Source: Actinomycetes bacterium
GTDB lineage: Bacteria; Actinomycetota; Actinomycetes; Actinomycetales; Demequinaceae
Length of the DNA stretch: 37,950 nt
Direction of reading: 5' to 3'
Assembly: GCA_023432235.1 (NCBI GenBank)
Contig: JAEYUX010000033.1
Coordinates: 1 to 37,950 of the forward strand
Made by a program: the position numbers and the translations under genes. Under the pieces are notes generated by a model. It was not told the origin of the DNA. It saw only the letters and a program-made list of their open reading frames with translations, and did no database searches. Positions 9,556-15,971 of the stretch are shown in pieces; within the stretch, counting starts at the first letter, position 1, and the number at the start of each line of letters is the position of its first letter.

Positions 9556-10034
9556 GTCTCGTTCGTTCCCGTGAGGAGGTGTCGCTTCGTCACGCTGAGG
9601 ATCATGAAGGCGATGGCGGAGCCAACGATCGCGATATCGGCGATGTTGCCCACAAAGTAGTCACCGTAATTGATGAAATCGACCACGTGACCCTCGGCAA
9701 AGCCCGGCTCGCGGAACAACCGGTCAATGAGGTTGCCCACCGCACCGCCCAACGCAAAGCCTGCGAGGAGCACTGCCCAGCGAGTGCGGGCCTGACGCGC
9801 CACCCACACAATGCCGGCCGTGACGACAACTGCAACGAGTGTGAGCACCCACGTGTGGTCCCCGCCAAGCGAAAACGCGGCGCCCGAGTTGAAGACGAGT
9901 TGAATCGAAATGAGGTCACCAATGAATGGGTGCTTCTCACCAGCGACAAGCGCGTCAAGCGCCCATTGCTTGGTGAACAGATCGATTGCGATGACGAGAA
10001 CTGCGGCCAGCCAGACAGCCGGCCGCACGGTCAA
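9552..10034 (-). CDS. lspA: Signal peptidase II (prolipoprotein signal peptidase)
   Basis: LspA is an integral membrane aspartyl protease that removes signal peptides from lipidated prolipoproteins. Numbered from the chosen start (160 residues), four hydrophobic segments are visible. The family motifs are FNSGAAFS (48-55), GNLIDRLF (100-107), VVDF with catalytic D119, and NIADIAI with catalytic D133. I chose TTG at 10034. It has GAGGAG five bases upstream and overlaps the preceding gene's stop as TTGA. A longer GTG start at 10058 would add eight residues lacking family character, and GTG at 10028 is also possible. It lies between a DksA-like gene and rluD, both closely coupled. Confidence 0.93.
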   Translation of the reverse strand: MTVRPAVWLAAVLVIAIDLFTKQWALDALVAGEKHPFIGDLISIQLVFNSGAAFSLGGDHTWVLTLVAVVVTAGIVWVARQARTRWAVLLAGFALGGAVGNLIDRLFREPGFAEGHVVDFINYGDYFVGNIADIAIVGSAIAFMILSVTKRHLLTGTNET

Positions 10035-10483
10035 CGACGCTCCTCGCGCTGCTTGCACGTCACGCAGTGTGTGGCACGCGGGAACGCCTGGAGCCGCGCC
10101 TTCGCAATCCCCTCATTGCACGACATGCACACCCCGTAGGTGTGGTTCTGAATGCGGCGCAGGGCATCGACCGACTCCTGCAGCATTTCGCGAGTGTTGT
10201 TGACGATCGACATCTCTTGCTCGCGCTCAAGCGCCGTGGAACCTGCGTCGGCCTGGTCATCGCCCGAGCCATCGGACGTGTTGAGAAGGTCCTCAAGATC
10301 CGTCTCGTTCGCGCGGTACTCCTCGACGAGTCGCTCGACGTCCCCGTTAAGCGTGTTGACGACGTCGCGCAATTCAGCAAGCGTCCAGGCGTTCTCGCCG
10401 TCACGTACAGCAACAGCCTTCGCATCAGCGGCCTTGAGGCTCGCTGCGTCCACCTTGACGATGGGAACTTCGGTGCTCGTCAT
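10031..10483 (-). CDS. DksA/TraR-family C4 zinc-finger protein
   Basis: This is a 150-residue acidic protein. A helical middle with two coiled stretches surrounds GDDQADAGSTA, the loop region typical of the family. A C-terminal C4 zinc finger follows with C119, C122, C140 and C143 (CMSC and CVTC). DksA-type proteins insert into the RNA polymerase secondary channel, or act in related regulatory roles. Actinobacterial members of this locus are poorly characterised, so I do not assign DksA function firmly. ATG at 10483 follows GAGGACCAG. It lies just after the divIVA terminator and is coupled to lspA by a TTGA overlap. Confidence 0.9.
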   Translation of the reverse strand: MTSTEVPIVKVDAASLKAADAKAVAVRDGENAWTLAELRDVVNTLNGDVERLVEEYRANETDLEDLLNTSDGSGDDQADAGSTALEREQEMSIVNNTREMLQESVDALRRIQNHTYGVCMSCNEGIAKARLQAFPRATHCVTCKQREERR

Positions 10484-10538
10484 CTGGTCCTCACTCGGGG
10501 TATCGGAAGGAGATTAGTCTCCTGTGCGGGGCAAAGCA

Positions 10539-10577
10539 AAGCGCCGCGCCAGGAGTCGTACTCCCAACGCGGCGCTT
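10539..10577 (-). terminator. Hairpin terminator after divIVA
   Basis: Perfect 10-base arms AAGCGCCGCG (10539-10548) and CGCGGCGCTT (10568-10577) enclose a second small stem, GGAGT/ACTCC (10552-10556 and 10560-10564). On the minus strand it lies 13 bases past the divIVA stop and is followed by TTGCTTTGC, a weak T-rich run. It may be a leaky terminator, since the next gene is on the same strand. Confidence 0.7.
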
Positions 10578-10590
10578 GTGCGCAGAATTC

Positions 10591-11838
10591 CTAGAAGTTC
10601 CAGCGCGGCATCTCGTCGCCTTCACCCTGCTGTGGAGCCTCTGCAGGGGGTTGTGCGATCGCACCGCTCCCGTCCTGAGCCTGCTCACCAAGAGCATTCG
10701 CGTCATTGACAGGCGCGAAGCTCGGCAATGGCTCGGGGAAGGCCGGCTGCTCGGGCATCACAGGAGCACTGGGAGCCAAGCCTGAGAACTCGTCAAAGGC
10801 TTGAGTGGCGCTCGCGTCCTGGGCCGGCTCGGCATAAGGAGCTGGGGCAGCTGCTTGCGGGGCCGGAGCGAAAGCACCGGTGCCGTAGGTCGGCTGCTGC
10901 GGCTCGGGTGCAGGCTCCGGCTCCGGCGCGGGCTGCGCGATCGGCGCGAAGGTGTCCTGCGCTACCGGGGTTGCTCCGGTCGTAGGACCGGTTTCGAATG
11001 CCGGCGCAGTCTCGAATACAGGCGCAGTCTCGAAAGCGGGCGCAGTCTCGAATGCCGGGCTCGCTGCCGTTGGGTACGCGTCGCTCACCGGTGCGGCGTC
11101 ATTCGCGGGCGCGGCGTTGTCAGTGGGCGCAGCGTCGGCCGTCGGGAGGACGTCACTTGCGGGCGCAGCGTCGTCAGTGGGCGCAGCGTCGTCAGTGGGC
11201 GCAGCGTCGGCAGTGGGCGCAGCGTCGTCAGTGGGCGCAGCGTCGGCAACTGTTGCGGCTGCAAACGACGCCGACGCCTGGGTGACGGGCGCCGCGGCAC
11301 CCTTTGACGCACTGTGCTCAAGATCGCCAAGCAAGTTCTCGAGGTAGTTGCGCAGGTGGCCGCGGTAGTCACGCTCGAAGCGACGCAGGTCGTCAATCGA
11401 CCGTTCCAGCTCGGCACGCTCCGATTCGAGAGCCCCAAGGCGTTCCTGAGCGTCCTGCTCAGCCTTGCGCACGATGTCCTCGGCTTTGGCCCGCGCCTCG
11501 TTCATGATCTGTTCGCGCTCGGCCTCGCCAGCCTGCACGTAGTCATCGTGCAGCTTCTGTGCCATCGCGAGCATCGTTGTGGCCGACGGCGGGTTGGGGT
11601 CAGTGGCAGCGGCAATGAGAGAGCCTGACGGAACTGCCTGCGGCGTGGCGCCGGTGACGGGCGCGCCGCCTCCTGCCGCGAGTCGCCGCTGCAACTCGTC
11701 ACGCTCTGCTGTGAGAGCAGCGATCGTGTCCGCTACTTCGTCGAGAAACTCATCGACCTCGTCTTGGTCGAATCCTTCGCGGTACCGGGTCTTCTGGAAC
11801 GCCTTGTTGAGAACGTCCTCAGCGGTGAGCAATGCCAT
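10591..11838 (-). CDS. divIVA: Polar growth and division protein DivIVA (Wag31-like), with hexapeptide repeats
   Basis: The product is 415 residues. Residues 1-55 form the DivIVA lipid-binding domain (LTAEDVLNKAFQKTRYREGF, then DQDEVDEFLDEV). A flexible linker leads to a coiled coil at about 90-176. From there on the protein is low-complexity Ala/Pro/Asp/Glu sequence. It includes ten hexapeptides of type DAAPTD (199-258) and four of type AFETAP (262-285), and it ends in GDEMPRWNF. In actinobacteria DivIVA gathers at curved membrane of poles and septa and directs peptidoglycan synthesis. The start ATG follows AGGAGG by 8 bases. The core is typical; the acidic repeat tail is unusual. It lies after yggT, with its own upstream gap and a downstream terminator. 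Confidence 0.95.
   Translation of the reverse strand: MALLTAEDVLNKAFQKTRYREGFDQDEVDEFLDEVADTIAALTAERDELQRRLAAGGGAPVTGATPQAVPSGSLIAAATDPNPPSATTMLAMAQKLHDDYVQAGEAEREQIMNEARAKAEDIVRKAEQDAQERLGALESERAELERSIDDLRRFERDYRGHLRNYLENLLGDLEHSASKGAAAPVTQASASFAAATVADAAPTDDAAPTADAAPTDDAAPTDDAAPASDVLPTADAAPTDNAAPANDAAPVSDAYPTAASPAFETAPAFETAPVFETAPAFETGPTTGATPVAQDTFAPIAQPAPEPEPAPEPQQPTYGTGAFAPAPQAAAPAPYAEPAQDASATQAFDEFSGLAPSAPVMPEQPAFPEPLPSFAPVNDANALGEQAQDGSGAIAQPPAEAPQQGEGDEMPRWNF
10984..11055 (-). repeat. Four 18-bp in-frame repeats in divIVA (AFETAP)
   Basis: Four consecutive 18-base units encode AFETAP, AFETAP, VFETAP and AFETGP (residues 262-285). Units differ by a few bases, which fits duplication followed by drift. 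Confidence 0.9.
11065..11244 (-). repeat. Ten 18-bp in-frame repeats in divIVA (DAAPTD type)
   Basis: Ten consecutive hexapeptide units fit D-A-A-P-T-D with variation at most positions (residues 199-258). The units at the high-coordinate end (about 11159-11244) are nearly identical at DNA level, while those toward 11065 are diverged. That gradient suggests recent expansion by slippage or recombination at one end. Confidence 0.9.
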
Positions 11839-11841
11839 GCG

Positions 11842-11901
11842 TCATCCCTCCTCGCAGTCGGGGCGGCGCGTGGCGCTCGCCGTGGTCTGGTTGATGGTCA
11901 C
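11842..11901 (-). other. Possible 19-codon leader ORF before divIVA
   Basis: A GTG at 11901 opens a frame encoding MTINQTTASATRRPDCEEG. Its TGA lies three bases before the divIVA ATG, and its last codons overlap the divIVA ribosome binding site. A GGGGG run lies about 8 bases upstream of the GTG. Coding is unproven: it could be chance, or a short peptide coupled to divIVA. Confidence 0.2.
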
Positions 11902-11905
11902 CTAT

Positions 11906-11927
11906 TCCCCCTACGTATCGGCGGGGA
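11906..11927 (-). promoter_or_regulatory. Small dyad upstream of divIVA
   Basis: TCCCC (11906-11910) and GGGGA (11923-11927) flank a 12-base centre that contains TACGTA. On the minus strand the centre reads GCCGATAC, which resembles the -10 of FliA/WhiG-type sigma factors, and CTCAAG lies five bases before it. The spacing is wrong for a normal promoter of that class, so I only mark the dyad. Confidence 0.25.
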
Positions 11928-11956
11928 CTTGAGTTCCTGTCCTTCGCCGCTCCACA

Positions 11957-12253
11957 TCAGAGCGACGCCCTCAACACAGCCAGGAAGAATCGCAGCGCAA
12001 TCACCGCGAAGAACACAATCATGAACGCTACATCGAAACGGAACGAACCGAGCTGCACGGGCGGGAACACCCGGCGAATTGGCTTGATCAGTGGGTCAGT
12101 GACCATGTACATCGACTCGATCGCTACGGCGGCGAGCCCACGCGGGCGCCAATCCCGGGCGTAGACAAAAACCCAGGACATCACCACACGCCCAATGAGC
12201 ACGAGCGTCAGCAGCAGCAGCGCGAAATCAGCAAGGTCTAGGGCGAACGTCAC
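11957..12253 (-). CDS. yggT: YggT-family membrane protein
   Basis: This small membrane protein of 98 residues has two hydrophobic segments, about 8-30 and 72-94. Between them is the family-typical stretch YMVTDPLIKPIRRVFPP. The molecular function of YggT/YlmG proteins is not settled. Genetic links to cell division come from its constant place between sepF and divIVA, which holds here. The start is GTG at 12253, and a ribosome binding site is not strong. The gap to sepF is about 45 bp, so co-transcription is likely. Confidence 0.92.
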   Translation of the reverse strand: MTFALDLADFALLLLTLVLIGRVVMSWVFVYARDWRPRGLAAVAIESMYMVTDPLIKPIRRVFPPVQLGSFRFDVAFMIVFFAVIALRFFLAVLRASL

Positions 12254-12298
12254 GAGTACAGCGTAATCGAGGCTCGCAGCGAGCCCGTCGCCTCGGGC

Positions 12299-12778
12299 CT
12301 AGGCCGAGAAGAATGAGTCGCGAGCAGGGGGCTGCTCGGTGTCGACAGCAATCTCAACGTGTGAAGGCGACAACAAGAACACCGCAGGCGTCACTCGCTC
12401 AATAGAGCCCGCGAGACCAAAGGTGAGACCTGCCGAGAAGTCGACGAGACGCTTCGCGTCGGCATCCGACATTTCGGTGAGGTTCATGATGACGGGAACA
12501 CCTTGCCGGAATGCCTCGCCAATGGTGCGCGCGTCCGAGTAGGTGCGGGGCTTGATCGTCTGGATCCGGCGCAGGTCCTGACGCTCTGCCGGCCGGCCAG
12601 CGCGTTGCTGACGCACTGCCTCGGTGTGCGGACGCGACTCGCGCTGCTCCCGCACGTGAGAGACATCGTGAAGGTTGGTCACCGGCGCCAACTCTTCGTC
12701 CGCGTAGTCGTAGTCGTAGTCATCCCGGTCGGCGACCTCGAACCCGAAATACTGCATTGCCTTGCGCATCGCGCTCAT
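12299..12778 (-). CDS. sepF: Cell division protein SepF
   Basis: The product is 159 residues. An N-terminal amphipathic membrane-targeting stretch (MSAMRKAMQYFGFE) and an acidic Asp/Tyr-rich linker lead to the C-terminal SepF fold at about 70-150. That fold includes RTYSDARTIGEAFRQG, VPVIMNLTEM and a GLTFGLAGSI core. SepF polymerises and tethers the FtsZ C-terminal tail to the membrane. In actinobacteria it takes the place of FtsA, which is absent from this cluster. I chose ATG at 12778, with GGAG six bases upstream. The longer GTG start (12790) sits only one base after its GGGGAG. Confidence 0.94.
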   Translation of the reverse strand: MSAMRKAMQYFGFEVADRDDYDYDYADEELAPVTNLHDVSHVREQRESRPHTEAVRQQRAGRPAERQDLRRIQTIKPRTYSDARTIGEAFRQGVPVIMNLTEMSDADAKRLVDFSAGLTFGLAGSIERVTPAVFLLSPSHVEIAVDTEQPPARDSFFSA

Positions 12779-12871
12779 GATGGTCTCCACTCTCCCCTAG
12801 GGATTGCTGCTCTGTTCAACGGTATGCGGGCGCACAAGGCGGTTCCGGTATCGACACGCCGCACTATCCCG

Positions 12872-13606
12872 TCACGACGGGGCGCCATCACAGCGAATGA
12901 CGCCGCCGTGACGGCCCGTCACGTGATCGCGGCGATAGGAAAACAGCTGCGAATCTTCATAACTGCACCGCCCGTCATCGTGAATCTGCGTGACACCGAG
13001 CTCACGAAGTTGCGCGGTGACGGCGGCGCGCACGTTAAGACCAGCCGTTGCCCACCGCGTGGTCGCTTCCGCCGCTGGGTGTGCTGCCACCACGGCCGCC
13101 GCCATGTCCGGCGGAACCTCATAACACTGACCACATATCGCTGGACCAATCGACGCGGCCACCCCGGTGCGGTCGGTCGGATCGCCTCGCAACCTGTCAA
13201 GAGCGCCAACACTCGCATCGACTGCCCCTGCGACAAGGCCCTTGCGGCCGATATGCGCGGCCACCACTGCGCCTGTCGCGGCGTCGTGCATGAGCAGTGG
13301 CACACAATCACCCGCTAAGACCGCAAGCGATACGCCTCGGAGCGTCGTGACAAGAACATCCCCGGGAGGCATCTCGCCGCCAGAGGCGAGGGACTCATCG
13401 ATGGTCACGACGGTCGCACCATGTTCGGGGCGCATGAAGATCACGGTCCCGCCCATGAACTCGGCGAGTGCGTCGTGATTTGCCGCAACGGCGCGCGGAT
13501 CATCACCCACCGCTGTGGAGAGATTGAGCGTGTCGTATGGCTCGACGCTCACGCCGCCCGTGCGATCGGTGAAAACCGCCCTCACGGGCAGCCGCGCATC
13601 ACGCAC
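12872..13606 (-). CDS. pgeF: PgeF/YfiH-family protein (YlmD; peptidoglycan editing factor or purine nucleoside phosphorylase)
   Basis: The product is 244 residues, of the multicopper-oxidase-like single-domain family (DUF152). The expected zinc-binding triad can be placed at H62 (PEHG), C101 (AGDCVPLL) and H118 (AAHIGRKG), followed by GPAICGQCYEVP. Family members have been reported as purine nucleoside phosphorylases/adenosine deaminases, and E. coli PgeF removes misincorporated L-Ser from peptidoglycan precursors. The start is GTG, four bases after the ftsZ stop. In many actinobacteria a yggS gene follows pgeF; here sepF follows directly. Confidence 0.9.
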   Translation of the reverse strand: MRDARLPVRAVFTDRTGGVSVEPYDTLNLSTAVGDDPRAVAANHDALAEFMGGTVIFMRPEHGATVVTIDESLASGGEMPPGDVLVTTLRGVSLAVLAGDCVPLLMHDAATGAVVAAHIGRKGLVAGAVDASVGALDRLRGDPTDRTGVAASIGPAICGQCYEVPPDMAAAVVAAHPAAEATTRWATAGLNVRAAVTAQLRELGVTQIHDDGRCSYEDSQLFSYRRDHVTGRHGGVIRCDGAPS

Positions 13607-13610
13607 GCGG

Positions 13611-14828
13611 CTACTTCAGGAAGTCGGGAACATCGAGTCCATCATCGTCTGACCATGAGGGGCTCACGTGGATCGCATCGGTTGCCGGTTCGCTTTCGCG
13701 CCAACGGTCCCGACGCACCTCGCTCGGCTGCTCAACCAAGGAGTCACGCACGGAACCATGCAAGGACGGAACTGCATCAACCTCGACGGGGGCATCGACA
13801 GGTTCGAGAGCCGGGCTCGCCGCAATTGGTTGCGCACCGTCGACCGTGCCAAGAGCACCTGCGTTCTTGCGAACAGGCGGGTGGCCGCCGTCAAAGCCCG
13901 CGGCGATCACCGTAATACGGAGCTCATCGCCCAGGGCGTCGTCGATGACGGTACCGAAGATGATGTTGGCCTCGGGGTGGGCCGCCTCACGCACCAGACG
14001 CGCGGCGCTCTCCACTTCCTTGATCCCCAGGTTGGAACCACCGGCGATGCTGAGCAGCACGCCATGTGCGCCTTCGATCGACGCTTCAAGCAGCGGCGAC
14101 GCGATCGCGCCTTCCGCTGCATCAAGCGCACGGTTGTCGCCTCGCGCCGAGCTGACGCCCATGAGCGCGGTGCCCGCCCCCTTCATCACGGACTTCACGT
14201 CGTTGAAGTCAACATTGATGAGACCGGGAGTTGTGATGAGGTCGGTGATGCCCTGTACGCCGCCCTGGAGCACCTGGTCGGCAGCGGCAAAAGCGCCGAG
14301 CACACTGAGGTTCGCGTCCTCGATATCGAGCAAGCGGTCGTTGGGGATGACGATGAGCGTGTCGACCTCTTCGCGGAGGCGATCAATGCCCGTATCGGCC
14401 TGCTCGGAACGGCGGCGGCCTTCGAAAGAGAACGGGCGCGTCACCACGCCCACCGTGAGCGCACCTTGGGAGCGCGCAATTCGCGCGACCACCGGCGCGC
14501 CACCGGTTCCCGTGCCACCGCCTTCGCCTGCGGTGACAAACACCATGTCCGCGCCGCGCAGCGCCTCGGCGATCTCGTCCTCGTGGTCTTCAGCGGCCTT
14601 GCGCCCCACTTCAGGATCGGCACCAGCTCCGAGACCACGGGTCAACTCACGCCCGATGTCGAGCTTGACGTCAGCGTCGGACATCAACAGCGCCTGCGCG
14701 TCTGTATTGATTGCGATGAACTCGGCGCCCTTGAGGCCCACCTCGATCATCCGATTGACGGCGTTCACTCCACCGCCGCCGACGCCGACGACCTTGATCG
14801 CCGTGATGTAGTTCTGCGGTGACGCCAT
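13611..14828 (-). CDS. ftsZ: Cell division GTPase FtsZ
   Basis: This bacterial tubulin homologue is 405 residues and forms the Z ring. It has the nucleotide-binding start IKVVGVGGGGVNAVNRMI (11-28), the tubulin signature GGGTGTGG (103-110) and the T7 catalytic loop NVDFND (205-210). A variable linker follows about residue 320, and the C-terminal peptide DDGLDVPDFLK (395-405) binds SepF and other partners. I chose ATG at 14828, with AAGGGA seven bases upstream; the upstream TTG in frame (14843) overlaps that site. A 165-bp gap to ftsQ carries promoter-like sequence, so ftsZ probably has its own transcription in addition to read-through. Confidence 0.98.
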   Translation of the reverse strand: MASPQNYITAIKVVGVGGGGVNAVNRMIEVGLKGAEFIAINTDAQALLMSDADVKLDIGRELTRGLGAGADPEVGRKAAEDHEDEIAEALRGADMVFVTAGEGGGTGTGGAPVVARIARSQGALTVGVVTRPFSFEGRRRSEQADTGIDRLREEVDTLIVIPNDRLLDIEDANLSVLGAFAAADQVLQGGVQGITDLITTPGLINVDFNDVKSVMKGAGTALMGVSSARGDNRALDAAEGAIASPLLEASIEGAHGVLLSIAGGSNLGIKEVESAARLVREAAHPEANIIFGTVIDDALGDELRITVIAAGFDGGHPPVRKNAGALGTVDGAQPIAASPALEPVDAPVEVDAVPSLHGSVRDSLVEQPSEVRRDRWRESEPATDAIHVSPSWSDDDGLDVPDFLK

Positions 14829-14850
14829 GGGATATCCCTTCAACCTTAAC

Positions 14851-14879
14851 GTTCAACTTGAGGGTTAGAGTTATGTCAA
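14851..14879 (-). promoter_or_regulatory. Candidate ftsZ promoter in an AT-rich patch
   Basis: On the minus strand a perfect TTGACA (14879-14874) is followed after 17 bases by TTGAAC (14856-14851), a weak -10. The region 14840-14880 is much more AT-rich than its surroundings and contains nearby symmetric pieces (CTCAA/TTGAG and CCCTCAA/TTGAAGGG). The -35 box is good; the -10 assignment is uncertain. Confidence 0.4.
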
Positions 14880-14931
14880 GCTGACCTGCATTGACGGTAC
14901 GGTCCCGGGGTCCCGCATCCACGTAACGGCG

Positions 14932-14999
14932 CGCGTGTCGCCGCAATTCGCGTGTCGCCGCAATTCGCATGGCGCCTCAACTCGCGTGGCGCCTCAGCC
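14932..14999. repeat. Four 17-bp tandem repeats between ftsQ and ftsZ
   Basis: Units start at 14932, 14949, 14966 and 14983. The first two are identical (CGCGTGTCGCCGCAATT). The third and fourth are variants of type CGCRTGGCGCCTCAACT. The array ends over the last bases of ftsQ. It is non-coding on both strands as far as I can judge. Confidence 0.85.
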
Positions 15000-15971
15000 T
15001 CCGCTGCGCGTGATCGGCAACGTGGGGGCGGACACGTCGACAATCGCACCGGCAGGAGCCTGACCGCTGTCAATGAGCACCGTCAGTACTTGTGCTTTCA
15101 GCGCCGAATCGTCAGCACTCCCCCACTCCACTCGGGGTCCGTCCCGTAGCGAGAAGGTGACAGAGTCCTCGGTTTGCGCGCCAAGCCCCTCTACCCGCTC
15201 AAGGACAGCGGGCGGCAGACTCCGGATCACCGCGAGCGCGGCATCGAGAATTCTCGCGTCGCCGAGCGGCACATCCATGAGGGGAAGCCCGGGCGGGACC
15301 GCATCCACAATGCCAACCTCCACCGCATCGGCATCGAGCAAGACGAACTGCTCGCCGGATGGAATGGCTGCGACGGGGTCGCGCGCCACCAATGTCACGC
15401 GCAGTCCGTGCGGCCACACGCGTTCAACCGTCGCATCGCGCACACCGGTGATGTCACGTAACTGATTCGCGATATGCGGCACATTCATCGTGAGCAGCGA
15501 ATCACCCAGATGCGAATCGAGGACCGCCTGCACCTCGTCTGCGTCAATCTCGCCGCTGACGCCGGACAACTCGATCTTTCCGCCATCAAGAGCAAAGAGC
15601 GGTGAGGCGGCCACGATCCACACGAGGGCGACAACCGCAGCGGCAATCGCCGCCACCTTGCCACCACGAGACAGCACGCGGCGACGTTCTGTGCGCTTGC
15701 GCTCAGCGAGTCGCTCCTGCATGCGCAGCGACACGGATCCCGTTGTTGACGACTCGCTTGCGACCTTCTGCCAGGGGTTTTCCTGAACGCGCCGAGCTTG
15801 TACCTGTTGGCGAGGCGCACGGGTTGCCGTCTTTGAGGGGGCATTTTGCACATCCCGTTTTGCCTGCTGAGGCTTTCGCACAGGTTGCGGCACGCGCGCC
15901 TCTTGCTCGGTTCGGGAGCGAGGCGTGCGGCGTGGGCCGCCAGGCGGCGTGGGTGGCCGACGCTCAGGCAA
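14994..15971 (-). CDS. ftsQ: Cell division protein FtsQ (POTRA domain)
   Basis: This bitopic divisome protein is 325 residues. A long basic, Pro/Gln-rich cytoplasmic tail of about 100 residues precedes one transmembrane helix (about 105-123). The extracytoplasmic POTRA domain (about 130-200) and the FtsQ beta domain follow; a family-typical stretch is GVRDATVERVWPHGLRVTL. FtsQ links early and late division proteins through FtsB/FtsL. The start is TTG at 15971, with AAGGA five bases upstream, overlapping the 3' end of murC by eight bases. The stop falls inside a 17-bp tandem repeat. Confidence 0.93.
   Translation of the reverse strand: MPERRPPTPPGGPRRTPRSRTEQEARVPQPVRKPQQAKRDVQNAPSKTATRAPRQQVQARRVQENPWQKVASESSTTGSVSLRMQERLAERKRTERRRVLSRGGKVAAIAAAVVALVWIVAASPLFALDGGKIELSGVSGEIDADEVQAVLDSHLGDSLLTMNVPHIANQLRDITGVRDATVERVWPHGLRVTLVARDPVAAIPSGEQFVLLDADAVEVGIVDAVPPGLPLMDVPLGDARILDAALAVIRSLPPAVLERVEGLGAQTEDSVTFSLRDGPRVEWGSADDSALKAQVLTVLIDSGQAPAGAIVDVSAPTLPITRSGG

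Noticed and set aside
10035..10058. Longer GTG start for lspA
   Set aside because: It lies upstream of the GAGGAG site that fits the TTG at 10034, and adds residues not seen in the family.
11065..11244. Repeat array as a CRISPR
   Set aside because: The units are contiguous, have no spacers, and keep the divIVA reading frame.
11906..11935. FliA/WhiG-type promoter upstream of divIVA
   Set aside because: The -10-like GCCGATAC lacks a matching -35 at the proper distance.
13846..14811. Long plus-strand frames opposite ftsZ
   Set aside because: They are Ser/Pro/Ala-rich shadows of the conserved ftsZ reading frame, with no ribosome binding site or motif.
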